From contig CAVWQE010000009.1 in NCBI GenBank assembly GCA_963757135.1, positions 124,001-188,000 on the forward strand: a DNA stretch of 64,000 nucleotides, read 5' to 3'. Positions 17,873-28,152 of this stretch are shown here, one piece after another; the stretch's first letter is position 1, and each line of letters begins with the position of its first letter. The DNA comes from Gp1-AA145 sp963757135. GTDB lineage: Bacteria; Acidobacteriota; Terriglobia; Terriglobales; Acidobacteriaceae. The notes under the pieces were generated by a model, which did no database searches, was not told where the DNA came from, and saw nothing but the letters and a program-made list of their open reading frames with translations. The position numbers and the translations under genes were made by a program.

Positions 17873-18871
17873 GTGAGCCAAATGCGGCGCGCCAAAATCA
17901 CTGCTCTGGGGACTTACGTTCCGCCCCGGGTCATGACGAATAAGGATTTCGAAAAGATCGTGGAAACCAGCGATGAGTGGATTTTGAGCCGCACCGGAAT
18001 CCGCGAGCGCCACGTCGTCGATAAGGGGATCGCTACCAGCGACCTGGCGGCCGAGGCCGCGAAAATCGCGTTGGTACGGCGCGGTATTAATCCCCAGGAG
18101 ATCGAGGCGATCATCGTGGCGACGGTAACGCCGGATATGCTCTTCCCTTCCACCGCTTGTCTGGTGCAGAACAAGCTCGGGATTAAAAGCGTCTGGGGGT
18201 TTGACCTTTCGGCTGCGTGCTCGGCTTTCGTTTACGCATTGCAAACCGGCGCGCAATTCGTTATGGCCGGAACGCACAAGAAAGTGGTGGTAATTGGAGC
18301 CGACGTCATGTCTTCGATTCTTGACTACACCGATCGCGCAACCTGCATTTTATTCGGCGATGGGGCCGGGGCTGTGATTCTAGAACCATCGGAGAACGAC
18401 GGCGAAGGCATTATCGACTTCCATCACGAGGTGGATGGCTCCGGCGGCTGTTCGCTTTACATGCCTGCCGGTGGCAGTCTAAATCCTGCAACCCATGAAA
18501 CCGTGGACAAGAAGATGCACTTCGTTCATCAGGACGGGCAAGCAGTTTTTAAATATGCGGTACGCAAGATGGGCGAAGCCTGCGAAAAGGTGTTGGCGAG
18601 AAATGGGATTTCTGCCGGCGACATTGACTGCTTTATCCCGCACCAGGCGAACCAAAGAATCATTAGCGCCACCGCGGAGCGTGTGGGCTTGAAACCGGAG
18701 TCGGTAATCATCAACATTGACCGCTACGGAAACACGACTGCCGGAACAATTCCTCTGGCAATGCAAACGGCAGTAGAAGAGGGACGTCTGAAGAAAGGCG
18801 ATCTTGTCCTACTGGCATCGGTGGGAGCCGGCTTTACGGTAGGAGCGACTCTGCTGCGTTGGACCATCTAA
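17873..18871 (+). CDS. fabH: 3-oxoacyl-ACP synthase III (KAS III)
   Basis: This 332-residue protein condenses an acyl-CoA with malonyl-ACP to start fatty-acid chains. The triad is present: Cys116 (LSAACSAF), His257 (FIPHQANQR) and Asn287 (RYGNTTAGT). The C-terminal GAGFTVGATLLRW is the usual glycine loop. The GTG start is chosen because AAGGAG lies 11 bases before it; an ATG three codons in is less well placed. It stands alone rather than in a fab operon. Its length and motifs are typical of FabH rather than the OleA or PKS-like relatives. Confidence 0.93.
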   Translation: MSQMRRAKITALGTYVPPRVMTNKDFEKIVETSDEWILSRTGIRERHVVDKGIATSDLAAEAAKIALVRRGINPQEIEAIIVATVTPDMLFPSTACLVQNKLGIKSVWGFDLSAACSAFVYALQTGAQFVMAGTHKKVVVIGADVMSSILDYTDRATCILFGDGAGAVILEPSENDGEGIIDFHHEVDGSGGCSLYMPAGGSLNPATHETVDKKMHFVHQDGQAVFKYAVRKMGEACEKVLARNGISAGDIDCFIPHQANQRIISATAERVGLKPESVIINIDRYGNTTAGTIPLAMQTAVEEGRLKKGDLVLLASVGAGFTVGATLLRWTI

Positions 18872-18975
18872 CTGCATGCACCTGCGCCGCAAAGGCCGAA
18901 ATCACGGCAATTCGAAAGATAGCTTAAGTTTTCCATCCAATCGACGCCCGCCTCATCTATCTAAAATAGCCCTGA

Positions 18976-20961
18976 ATGGCATCTCAACACGACGAAGAGG
19001 TCCTCGGAAAAGCCTATGACAGCCGCCTGATGAAGCGGCTGCTCCGATATCTGCGTCCCTACAAATGGCAAGTCGGAATTGCGCTGGTTTCCATCGTATT
19101 GAAAGCCATTGCGGACGTGCTCGGCCCTGCCCTCACCATGGTTGCGGTTGACCGATACCTGGCTCCGACTCACGGAGCGCCTTCGCTTCTGGGTAAATGG
19201 CTGAACCCTAGCCCGCTGCTCGGCATTGCGCAAATCGCGGCCATTTATGTTGGATTGATTCTTTTCAGTTTTCTGCTCGAATATCTGCAGACCTATTTCA
19301 TGCAGTGGGCCGGGCAGATGGTGATGTTCGACCTGCGCAGCGAGATCTTCCGCCACCTGCAACGCATGCACATCGGGTTTTATGACAAGAACCCTGTGGG
19401 CCGTCTGGTAACACGTGTCACCACCGACGTAGATGCGCTCAACGACATGTTCACATCAGGCGTGGTGTCCATTTTTGAGGATATCTTCGTTCTCGCGGGA
19501 ATTCTGGCGATTATGCTTGCGGTGAACTGGAAGCTCGCCTTGATCACCTTTGCGGTGCTTCCATTCATTTTTTACGCGACAAAACTGTTTCGCGACCGCG
19601 TTCGAGACTCCTATCGGCGCATTCGCGTGGCCATTGCGCGCATCAATGCGCACCTACAGGAACACGTCAGCGGGATGGTAGTGCTGCAACTCTTCAACCG
19701 CGAGCAGAAAGCCTTCGACACTTTCTCCGAGGTGAACGCGCAACACATGGACGCGTTCAAAGACGCGATCATGGCCCACGCGGTCTACTACCCGGTCGTC
19801 GAAATACTTTCGTCTATTGCCATCGCTTGTGTGATCTGGTTCGGCGGCCACGATGTGCTGCAGCAGTTGCATGGGACGCGAATTGCTTTCGGAGGGGGCG
19901 CCAGCAAACTGTGGCCCTTTCATCTGGTGAGTGAGGCCATCTCGTTGGGCGTCCTGGTCGCATTCATGCAATACGCCCAGCGGTTTTTCCGTCCGATACA
20001 GGACCTCAGCGAGAAATACAACATCCTGCAATCTGCCATGGCGGCAGCCGAGCGAGTGTTCAAGTTGCTCGATACGCCGGTGGAAATCACTGAAGCGGTG
20101 GTGACCGCAACACCCGAAGGCCTCGGCAGGATTGAGTTCGATCATGTCTGGTTCGCGTACAGGACAGTATCGGCGGGTGAAAAGGCCGCGGACAAGAGTG
20201 TCCGCGCCACACGATCAGAGCCTGACTGGGTGCTGCGCGATGTGAGCTTCACCATCGAACCCGGTGAAACCGTCGCCATCGTTGGCCACACCGGAGCGGG
20301 GAAGACAACCATTATTTCCCTGCTGCTGCGTTTCTACGATGTGCAGCGTGGGGCGATTCGGATCGACGGGGTGGACATTAAAGAAATGGCGCTTGCCGAT
20401 TTGCGACGCCGTTTTGGCGTCGTCTTGCAGGATCCGTTTCTTTTTACAGGCACGATCGAAGGCAATATTCGTCTGGGCACCGACTGGATCGATGACGCCC
20501 AGGTCCGGCAAGCCGCCGAGGATGTGAATCTGGCAGATTTCATTCACAATCTGCCCAACACTTACAAGGAAGAGGTTCGCGAGCGCGGATCGACGCTGTC
20601 CACTGGTCAAAAGCAGCTGATCTCATTTGCTCGCGCGCTGGCGCATTCACCCAAGATTCTCATCCTTGACGAAGCCACCTCCAGCGTGGACACGGAGACC
20701 GAGTTCAAAGTCCGCGACGCTCTGAGCAAGATGGTGGAAGGCCGCACTTCGATCGTGATCGCGCACCGGCTCTCAACGGTTCAACGCGCGGACAAAATCA
20801 TCGTCATGCACAAAGCGCAATTACGCGAGATGGGAACCCATCAACAATTGCTGGCGCAGCGCGGAATTTACTACAAGCTTTATCAACTGCAATACAAAGA
20901 TCAGGAAATCGGCGCGACGATCATATCCCACCCAGAAGTTACCGCTGGCGGGGACGACTAG
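18976..20961 (+). CDS. ABC exporter, fused membrane and ATPase half-transporter
   Basis: The 661 residues carry an N-terminal six-helix exporter domain (residues about 20-340, e.g. GIALVSIVLKAIADVLG) and an ATPase domain. The latter has a Walker A GHTGAGKTT at about 437, a signature LSTGQKQLISFARAL near 541, a Walker B ILILDEATSSVD near 562 and the H-loop IAHRL. It resembles MsbA/MdlB-type homodimeric or heterodimeric exporters of lipids, drugs or peptides. A longer insertion with a charged stretch lies between residues 395 and 415. The substrate is unknown. No second half-transporter adjoins it. Confidence 0.9.
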   Translation: MASQHDEEVLGKAYDSRLMKRLLRYLRPYKWQVGIALVSIVLKAIADVLGPALTMVAVDRYLAPTHGAPSLLGKWLNPSPLLGIAQIAAIYVGLILFSFLLEYLQTYFMQWAGQMVMFDLRSEIFRHLQRMHIGFYDKNPVGRLVTRVTTDVDALNDMFTSGVVSIFEDIFVLAGILAIMLAVNWKLALITFAVLPFIFYATKLFRDRVRDSYRRIRVAIARINAHLQEHVSGMVVLQLFNREQKAFDTFSEVNAQHMDAFKDAIMAHAVYYPVVEILSSIAIACVIWFGGHDVLQQLHGTRIAFGGGASKLWPFHLVSEAISLGVLVAFMQYAQRFFRPIQDLSEKYNILQSAMAAAERVFKLLDTPVEITEAVVTATPEGLGRIEFDHVWFAYRTVSAGEKAADKSVRATRSEPDWVLRDVSFTIEPGETVAIVGHTGAGKTTIISLLLRFYDVQRGAIRIDGVDIKEMALADLRRRFGVVLQDPFLFTGTIEGNIRLGTDWIDDAQVRQAAEDVNLADFIHNLPNTYKEEVRERGSTLSTGQKQLISFARALAHSPKILILDEATSSVDTETEFKVRDALSKMVEGRTSIVIAHRLSTVQRADKIIVMHKAQLREMGTHQQLLAQRGIYYKLYQLQYKDQEIGATIISHPEVTAGGDD

Positions 20962-21134
20962 CCACGCTTCATTGGTGGCTATGATGCCGCTCGGCAGTCA
21001 TCTTGCTGCCGGAATTTTCAGGCGAAAACAGACAATCGGTTTTCTTCAATTACAACTGAAACTTTTCCCTCTATACTGTCGTACTTTGATCCAGCAATTC
21101 TTCTACTTCATGTCGAGAGGCGAATCCTGGCACT

Positions 21135-24044
21135 ATGAATATCTCTCTCCGCGGTTTACTGCTCGTCTCACTTTCGCTTTCGGCTGGCGCAGCGTCCGCT
21201 CAAAACAAGCATCAGGGCAAAGTCCGTGCCACACCTCAAGCTGAGCCTGCCGTTAGCGAGCCGACTCCAGCGTATCGCAACCCAAAACTGGCCATCGAAG
21301 ACCGCGTTGCCGACTTGCTGTCGCGCATGACGCTAGAGGATAAAGTCGCGCAGGTCGCGCCCGACCGGGACCGCGATGTGCACGTGATCGACCCAACGGG
21401 TACGTTCACCGATGAGACGGCGCGCCAACTTATGGCGCGCTGGTGGGACCAGAACCTCGAATTTCCGCCCAAAAAAGCAGCCATCCTGCGCAACGGAATT
21501 CAGCGTTATTTACACGACAAGACTCGGCTCGGAATTCCGCAACTGTTTATGGGAGAGGCCCTGCACGGGTTCATGGAGTATGGCAGCACCAGCTTTCCGC
21601 AGGCACTCGGACTGGCCAGCACCTTCGATCCGGCGCTGGTGAAGCAGGTTTTCACCGCCGCGGGCGACGAAGCCGGCGCGACCGGTGCGGGCCAAGTCTT
21701 CAGCCCGGTGCTCGATCTTGCGCGCGACCCGCGCTGGGGCCGGACCGAAGAGACCTATGGTGAAGATCCGTACCTGGTATCGCGCATGGCAGTTGCCGCA
21801 GTGACGGGATTGCAAGGCGATGAATTTTTCATCGGTCGGCGCCATGTGGTGGCGACGATGAAGCATTTCGCTGCTCACGGCCAGCCGGAAGGCGGCACTA
21901 ACACTGCACCGGCAAATTTTTCCGAACGCGTCCTCCGTGAAAATTTTCTGGTGCCCTTCGAGGCCGCGGTGAAAGAGGGACATGTCGGCAGCGCGATGGC
22001 CTCATACAACGAAATTGATGGCATTCCTTCGCACATCAATCACTGGCTCCTGGATAAAGTCTTGCGGCAGGAATGGGGCTTTCCCGGCTATGTGGTTTCG
22101 GATGGAAACGGGTTGCAGATGCTGATCGAAACCCATCACGTCGCGGCCACTAAAGCCGACGCCGCCCGCCTGGCCCTTGCTGCCGGGGTTGATTACGACC
22201 TTTCCGACGGCTCGGTCTATCGCACGCTCATCAATCAGGTGAAGCAAGGCGTGGTGCCGCAGAGTGAGCTTGATCGCGCCGTGTCGCGGGTGCTCGCCAC
22301 CAAGTTCCGGCTGGGGCTTTTTGATAATGCCCTCGTCGATCCTGATTACGCTGAAAAAACGACTAACAGCGCGGAGCATCGCGCCATAGCGCTCAAGGCC
22401 GCGCAGGAAACCGTGGTCCTGCTGAAAAACGAAAATAACCTTCTGCCGCTTGATCTGAATAAATTGAAGACCATTGCGGTCATTGGGCCGAATGCCGAAG
22501 GTCTTCACCTCGGCGGCTACAGCCGCCTGCCTTCGCATAGCGTCACGATCCTTCAGGGCATTCAACAGCGGGTTGGAGATAAGGCCAACGTCATCTATGC
22601 CCAGGGCTGCCAGTTCACCAGCAAGCATCAGGACTGGCAGGGCTGGTTTGATAACGATGTTGAACTGGTCGATCCCAAGACGCAGGCCGGCAAAATCAAA
22701 GAAGCGGTCGCGGCGGCTCAGCAATCCGATGTTGCCATTCTGGTCGTGGGCGAGAATGAAAGTTCGAACCGCGAGGCTTGGGCAGAAAATCACCGGGGCG
22801 ATCGGGATTCTCTCGACCTTCTGGGCGCGCAGAATGATCTAGTCAAGGCTGTCGTGGAAACCGGGAAGCCGGTCGTCGTTTTCCTGATTAACGGACGACC
22901 ACTTTCCATCAATTACATCGCGGAACATGTTCCCGCAATACTTGAAGGCTGGTATCTGGGGCAGGAAGGCGGAACTGCAGCTGCCAACGTTCTCTTCGGC
23001 GATGTGAACCCCGGTGGCAAGCTGCCCATCACTTTCCCGCATTCAGTTGGCGACCTGCCGGATTACTACAATCACAAGCCTTCGGCCAATCGCAGTTACG
23101 CCTTCAGCACGCGCGAACCGCTTTATCCGTTTGGTTATGGGCTGAGCTATACGACTTTCAAATTCGAGAATCTGCGAGTCGAACCCAAACAGATCGAAAC
23201 CGGCGGCACGGCAAAAGTCAGCGTTGACGTGACCAATACGGGATCGCGCGCGGGCGACGAAGTTCCGCAGATGTACATTCATCAGAAAATCGCGTCAGTG
23301 ACGCGCCCGGTTAAGGAACTGAAAGGGTTCCGGCGCATCACCCTGAAGCCCGGCGAAAAGAAGACGGTTGAGTTCACGATCACGCCTGAGTCGCTCTCCA
23401 TGCTCAACGTCGATATGCACAAAGTGGTTGAGCTGGGAGCATTTGAAATCATGGTGGGCCCCAACTCGCAGCAGACAAGCACGGTGCTGCTTAACGTTGG
23501 TGGCGGTGAAGCGACCGCTCACTATGTGCCGCCGGCGCCAGCCGGATCCGAATCGGGTCTCGTCAGCACGTTCGATGATATGAAGGCAACGGCGAGTTAC
23601 GGGAAATGGCAAACAACTTCTGATGGCGAGATCGGCGGCAAATCCACTGTTTCAATTCAGCCGGTCGAGGGAGGAGCGAACGGCTCTCGAGGCTCGCTGA
23701 AAGTGGCGGGAGAAATTGTTTCCGGCGCTGACTTCACCTGGGCGGGTGCATCTTTCATTCCGGGGGCCTCGCCCGAGGACGCGGTGAACCTGTCCGCCAA
23801 GAAGACGATTTCCTTCTGGGCCAAAGGAGACGGCAAGAGATACACTTTGGCGCTGATGACCGAGAGCACACAGGGCGGCATGCCGGGCAGTCAGCCTTTT
23901 GTCGCAGGACCGGAGTGGAAGCAGTATTCATTTCTTCTGTCGGCCTTGAATACCGATGGACACGACGTTACCGGCCTGACTTTCGTACACTTTCAGGAGC
24001 CTGGCAAGTTTGAGTTTCAGATCGACGATGTCGAAATCAAGTAG
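21135..24044 (+). CDS. Glycoside hydrolase family 3 (beta-glucosidase-like), exported
   Basis: The 969-residue enzyme has a signal peptide (LLLVSLSLSAGAASA). It then has the GH3 barrel with KHFAAHGQPEGG, the nucleophile region GYVVSDGNGLQML (Asp near 322), the second alpha/beta domain (VVLLKNENNLLPL... IAVIGPNA) and a fibronectin-III-like domain (SRAGDEVPQMYIHQ). The last 160 residues are an added beta-sandwich of CIA30/CBM11-like type (SFWAKGDGKRYTLALMT, FEFQIDDVEIK), which probably binds carbohydrate. The family releases glucose or xylose from beta-linked sugars with retention. Linkage specificity cannot be read from the sequence. Confidence 0.9.
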   Translation: MNISLRGLLLVSLSLSAGAASAQNKHQGKVRATPQAEPAVSEPTPAYRNPKLAIEDRVADLLSRMTLEDKVAQVAPDRDRDVHVIDPTGTFTDETARQLMARWWDQNLEFPPKKAAILRNGIQRYLHDKTRLGIPQLFMGEALHGFMEYGSTSFPQALGLASTFDPALVKQVFTAAGDEAGATGAGQVFSPVLDLARDPRWGRTEETYGEDPYLVSRMAVAAVTGLQGDEFFIGRRHVVATMKHFAAHGQPEGGTNTAPANFSERVLRENFLVPFEAAVKEGHVGSAMASYNEIDGIPSHINHWLLDKVLRQEWGFPGYVVSDGNGLQMLIETHHVAATKADAARLALAAGVDYDLSDGSVYRTLINQVKQGVVPQSELDRAVSRVLATKFRLGLFDNALVDPDYAEKTTNSAEHRAIALKAAQETVVLLKNENNLLPLDLNKLKTIAVIGPNAEGLHLGGYSRLPSHSVTILQGIQQRVGDKANVIYAQGCQFTSKHQDWQGWFDNDVELVDPKTQAGKIKEAVAAAQQSDVAILVVGENESSNREAWAENHRGDRDSLDLLGAQNDLVKAVVETGKPVVVFLINGRPLSINYIAEHVPAILEGWYLGQEGGTAAANVLFGDVNPGGKLPITFPHSVGDLPDYYNHKPSANRSYAFSTREPLYPFGYGLSYTTFKFENLRVEPKQIETGGTAKVSVDVTNTGSRAGDEVPQMYIHQKIASVTRPVKELKGFRRITLKPGEKKTVEFTITPESLSMLNVDMHKVVELGAFEIMVGPNSQQTSTVLLNVGGGEATAHYVPPAPAGSESGLVSTFDDMKATASYGKWQTTSDGEIGGKSTVSIQPVEGGANGSRGSLKVAGEIVSGADFTWAGASFIPGASPEDAVNLSAKKTISFWAKGDGKRYTLALMTESTQGGMPGSQPFVAGPEWKQYSFLLSALNTDGHDVTGLTFVHFQEPGKFEFQIDDVEIK

Positions 24045-24068
24045 GGGCTGCACCGTTACAATGCTCCG

Positions 24069-25232
24069 GTGCGCATTCTAATCTCGGCGGGTGAAGCTTC
24101 GGGCGAGATGTATGGCGCCCAGTTGATGGAAGCACTCCGCCGGGGTGATCCTGCGATCGAGTTCTTCGGGGTCGGCGGCGACAAGATGCGCGCCATCGGA
24201 TGCGACATTGTCGTCGATGCCAAAGACCTTTCGGTCGTCGGCATCACCGAGATTCTCAGTCATCTGCCGAAAATCTGGGGGCTGTTTCACAAACTGATCG
24301 CCGAAGCTGACCGGCACAAGCCCGATCTCGCCATCGTGATCGACTCCCCGGCCTTCAACTGGCGGGTCGCGCGCCAGATGAAAAAACGCGGGATTCCCGT
24401 GGTGTACTACGTTTGCCCGCAGTTCTGGGCCTGGCGTCAGGGCCGCGTGCGTTTGCTGCGGAAGTATGTAGACAAAGCTCTGGTCATCTTTCCCTTCGAA
24501 GAAAAGTTCTATCGCGATCGCGGCGTGGACGCGGAATTCGTGGGACATCCTCTCGCCGATCTCGCTCGACCGGCAATCACGCGTGAGGAATATGCAGCTG
24601 ATAACGGGCTGGTTGCCGACGAACAATGGATCACTCTGATGCCGGGAAGCCGAAGCAAAGAAGTGAAGATGAATCTTCCGGGAATGTTACGGGCCGCGAA
24701 GTTGCTGGGCGCTGACTACGGCTTCCTGATTCCTGTCGCCCCAACTGTTCCCGAATCGCTGATTTTGGATCTCATGCAACAAAGTGATTGTGCCGGATAT
24801 CCCATCTCTCTAGTACCGGAAGCTCTCCCTGCACTCTCCCATTCGCGCGTGGGAATCATCGCCAGCGGGACCGCCACAGTCGAAGCGGCCCTGATGGAAC
24901 TCCCCTTCGTGATGGTCTATCGCGTAACGCCGCTTACTTACCTGCTCGGACGCTGGACGGTAAAGGTCCCTCACTTCGCCATGGTGAACTTGATCGCCAA
25001 TGAGGAAATAGTGCCTGAACTCGTGCAAAATGATTTCACGCCCGAACGAGTTGCCGCTGAATTGAAGCAATTGATCCCAGACGGCCCCCAGCGCGAGAAG
25101 ATGCTGGAAGGTTTGCGGCGGGTAAAGCAACGATTGGCGCAGAAGCAGGAGTCGGCGAGCAATCCAGCGCAGCGGGCCGCGAGTGCCATTCTTGAACTTG
25201 GGGCTGTCCTAAATTTGTCTCGAAATGGCTAA
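24069..25232 (+). CDS. lpxB: Lipid-A-disaccharide synthase
   Basis: This 387-residue protein is a GT19 enzyme that joins UDP-2,3-diacylglucosamine to lipid X, a core step of lipid A synthesis at the inner membrane. The N-terminus ILISAGEASGEMYGAQLM, the FWAWRQGRV segment, LMPGSRSKEVKMNLP and IIASGTATVEAALMELPFVMVYR are family landmarks. A GTG start 24 bases after the GH3 stop is used. It shows that the organism makes lipopolysaccharide or lipid A. No other lpx gene is nearby. Confidence 0.95.
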   Translation: MRILISAGEASGEMYGAQLMEALRRGDPAIEFFGVGGDKMRAIGCDIVVDAKDLSVVGITEILSHLPKIWGLFHKLIAEADRHKPDLAIVIDSPAFNWRVARQMKKRGIPVVYYVCPQFWAWRQGRVRLLRKYVDKALVIFPFEEKFYRDRGVDAEFVGHPLADLARPAITREEYAADNGLVADEQWITLMPGSRSKEVKMNLPGMLRAAKLLGADYGFLIPVAPTVPESLILDLMQQSDCAGYPISLVPEALPALSHSRVGIIASGTATVEAALMELPFVMVYRVTPLTYLLGRWTVKVPHFAMVNLIANEEIVPELVQNDFTPERVAAELKQLIPDGPQREKMLEGLRRVKQRLAQKQESASNPAQRAASAILELGAVLNLSRNG

Positions 25233-25310
25233 ATGCTTGTGTCTACAGCATCTTTTCGTGTTGAATTCTCATCGTACAATTGGAGAAGCCGTACCAGGAG
25301 ATCCCGAGAA

Positions 25311-27341
25311 ATGCTACTTGTACATTGGCCACAGCGCCGGCGGAGGCTCGCCGGTCTTATTCTGGCCGTGTTTGTTCTTAGCCTGCCATCTTGGGCCGCG
25401 GAAAAGATTCATTTTCATGCAGACAATTACCAGATCGACGCAATATTGAGTCCTCATGATCACAAGCTTACCGCGCTTGCCAGGGTAACGATCACAGCCT
25501 TGGAAGACCTGAATATCGCGACCTTTCAGCTACATAATGACTTGCGGCTAAGCAAAGTTACGGACGCTGCCAATAAGTCGCTGCCTGTTGACCGCAATCC
25601 GGGTGATTCAAGCGTCCGCGTTTCTTTGAACAAGCCTTTGTCCAAAGGCGACTCCACGGTATTGACCTTCGAATACGAGGGCGTGCTTGACTCCGCCGAC
25701 GATTCGCCGGTACAGGGGTTGAAACTAACATCCATCAACGACGATACGTCGTACCTGCTATATGCCGGCGACTGGTTTCCGGTGAATGCGTACGGAATTG
25801 ACCGCTTCACCGCGACCATCAGCATGACCGTTCCCGCGCACATGATTGTGATTGGAAGCGGCGCGGTCACAACGGGTGAGGCGCCGGCGATCAAAGGCGT
25901 CCCTGCCTCGCCGGGGCCGACCAAGACTTACGTATTGAAATACGACAAAGCCAGCTTTCCGGGGACGATTATCGCGGGAGCGTTTGACGATTATGCAAGC
26001 ACGGAAGCCGGAATGGATCTGCACGTCTACTTCAAGCCCACGCACAAGGAACTGGCTTCCGCGTATGCCGAATCTGCAATAAAGGAGTTCACTTACTTCA
26101 TAACACTGTACGGGGTCCCGGCTTCGAATGTGTTACGGGTGGTTGAGATTCCTGACGACACTGTTCCTTCCGCCTGGGCGCCGGAGTTAGCTGCGATGGC
26201 CAGTCGTGGAATTACCCCGCGCACAAACTACAGATTGCTTGCTAATACGATTGCGCACCAGTGGTGGGGAACATCGGTGAGTCCGGCTTCACGCGACGAT
26301 TGGTGGCTCGAAGATGGATTCGCCCGCTACTCCGAGGCGCGCTACATTGAAACCGCTGCCGGCGTAGGCGGCCTGCAGGAAGCAATTAAGGACATGTCAG
26401 TTGGGGCGCTCTCTTATGACACAGTGCCGCTCTCGAGTTCCGGAAAATTGGACCTGTTCTCTCCGGAATTTCAATCGCTGGCAACCGACAAGGGCGCAAT
26501 GATTCTTCATATGCTGCGCTGGGTGGTCGGAGACCAGAAATTTGATCAGACCATGCGCGATTTCTTCGGGAAGTATGCGGGTAAGCCGGCAACGAGCGAC
26601 GATTTTCGCAGCATCGCGGAAAAAAATGATGGAGACAAGCTGACTTGGTTCTTCTCGCAGTGGCTGGATTCAACTGGAGCGCCTGAGTTCAAAACCAAGT
26701 ACACGGTTTATCGGCTTGGGAACAATAAAGGATTCCGCGTGGTTGGACAGGTTGCGCAGGACCTTGATCTTTTCCGCATGCCGGTTGAACTGAAGATCGA
26801 TACCGATGGAAAAACCGAGACCAAGCGCATCGATGTGACCGGGACGGACTCAGCGTTTAGTGTGGACACATTCGGCCGCCCTCGGCGAATCAGCATCGAT
26901 CCTGATAACCGCCTGCTAAAGAATTCAGCGGACGTGCGGCTACGCGCCGGGATTCAACGAGGGCAAGCCCTGGTGCAACAGGGTGACTTGACCGGGGCGC
27001 TCTCCGAATTCAACAAGGCACTGGACATCAATAAAAACAGTTCGCTGGCGCACTATCGAATTGCCGAAGTTTTCTTCCTGCAGCACAATTACCAGGCATC
27101 AGCAAACGCTTATCGCGACAGTCTGAACGGCGACGGGGAGCCGCGATGGACAGAGGTCTGGAGCCATATTCAGTTAGGAAAGATTTTCGACATTACCGGA
27201 CAACGCGAGCGCGCAACGGCCGAATACCGGCAGGCAATTCAGACCAACGACAACACCCAGGGCGCTCTCGACGAGGCCAGGCGATACCTGCAGAAAGCGT
27301 ACGAGCAATCAAAGGGATCAACCGCGAGCGGATCGATATAG
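25311..27341 (+). CDS. M1-peptidase-like protein with TPR tail, catalytic motif altered
   Basis: The 676-residue protein has a signal anchor (LAGLILAVFVLSLPSWAA), then a beta-rich M1 N-domain (DNYQIDAILSPHDHKLTALARV). Its thermolysin-like domain reads LLANTIAHQWWGTSVSP, then WWLEDGFARYSEA. The normal HExxH is here NTxAH, so the first zinc-binding His and the catalytic Glu are missing; the second His and the later Glu remain. From about residue 540 to the end are TPR-like repeats. The start has AGGAG ten bases upstream. It is probably a non-catalytic or binding member of the family. Confidence 0.8.
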   Translation: MLLVHWPQRRRRLAGLILAVFVLSLPSWAAEKIHFHADNYQIDAILSPHDHKLTALARVTITALEDLNIATFQLHNDLRLSKVTDAANKSLPVDRNPGDSSVRVSLNKPLSKGDSTVLTFEYEGVLDSADDSPVQGLKLTSINDDTSYLLYAGDWFPVNAYGIDRFTATISMTVPAHMIVIGSGAVTTGEAPAIKGVPASPGPTKTYVLKYDKASFPGTIIAGAFDDYASTEAGMDLHVYFKPTHKELASAYAESAIKEFTYFITLYGVPASNVLRVVEIPDDTVPSAWAPELAAMASRGITPRTNYRLLANTIAHQWWGTSVSPASRDDWWLEDGFARYSEARYIETAAGVGGLQEAIKDMSVGALSYDTVPLSSSGKLDLFSPEFQSLATDKGAMILHMLRWVVGDQKFDQTMRDFFGKYAGKPATSDDFRSIAEKNDGDKLTWFFSQWLDSTGAPEFKTKYTVYRLGNNKGFRVVGQVAQDLDLFRMPVELKIDTDGKTETKRIDVTGTDSAFSVDTFGRPRRISIDPDNRLLKNSADVRLRAGIQRGQALVQQGDLTGALSEFNKALDINKNSSLAHYRIAEVFFLQHNYQASANAYRDSLNGDGEPRWTEVWSHIQLGKIFDITGQRERATAEYRQAIQTNDNTQGALDEARRYLQKAYEQSKGSTASGSI

Positions 27342-27361
27342 CGATCGTCCTGTCTTGAATT

Positions 27362-27880
27362 TTAATAAGGGATTTCGTTGGTTGGCGTGCGCTGTGCCTT
27401 TTCGTAATCGTCAGAGGTAACCCGGTAGCAGCGCAGGCGTGCTTGTCGACGGTCCAGGTCGAAGATCGGCGACTCGGCAGAATACTTCCATTCTGAATTC
27501 GCCGACGCATCGGGGCTGTGCTGTTCAAACAACCAGCGCATCTGCCACAGGTTCTCATCACAAGTGGCATCGCGCACCGCATGGAAACGATGTACCAGTG
27601 AGTAATCAAGCCCATAGCTGGATAGCGGCGACTGGTAGGGCAGGAAGTCGTACACCAGTTTTATAAAGCGCGATTCGTCTCTCGCCAGTTCCTGTTCAGC
27701 AACAAAAACCTCGTCGTTGGCGAAGTATGAAGACCGTGGATAGGTCACCGCGAGGGCAATGAGCCGGACCTCCAGCGGTTGCTTCCGTGGCGCAGATCCG
27801 CGGAACTCTCCATCGGCGGCAAACACGACTGTGCCGGCAATGAAAGCTAGCCCTGCCGCAATCACGCGAACCCACTTCAT
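27362..27880 (-). CDS. Hypothetical exported protein
   Basis: The product has 172 residues with a clear signal peptide (VIAAGLAFIAGTVVFAADG). The mature part is rich in aromatic and charged residues (SYFANDEVFVAEQELARDESRFIKLVYDFLPYQSPL, later LWQMRWLFEQHSPDAS) and has two cysteines about 45 residues apart that might pair. I do not recognise the family. It is convergent with the M1-like gene, with 20 bases between stops. Its own promoter lies toward yebC. Confidence 0.65.
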   Translation of the reverse strand: MKWVRVIAAGLAFIAGTVVFAADGEFRGSAPRKQPLEVRLIALAVTYPRSSYFANDEVFVAEQELARDESRFIKLVYDFLPYQSPLSSYGLDYSLVHRFHAVRDATCDENLWQMRWLFEQHSPDASANSEWKYSAESPIFDLDRRQARLRCYRVTSDDYEKAQRTPTNEIPY

Positions 27881-28152
27881 TGTGTCGCTACCTGGGACTT
27901 CCTTCTGGCAATTAGATGCCCGGCGAAAAGGCCTGGAAAACCTGGAAGTTCAAGCGGGCCGGCGCCGATCGCCGCATTATATACAGCAGACCCCTGTGCA
28001 GGGTGTGAAGGGAATGTAAAATTCGGCGTGCTATAATTTCAGTTCGCTTGCGGTTCCAGGCACGGGGGGCGGGAGATAATGTTTCCCTCTGACAGGCGAG
28101 TCCTGAGCATCCAAACCAGCGCAATTCAAGTTCACTGAACTGAGGTATTTCC

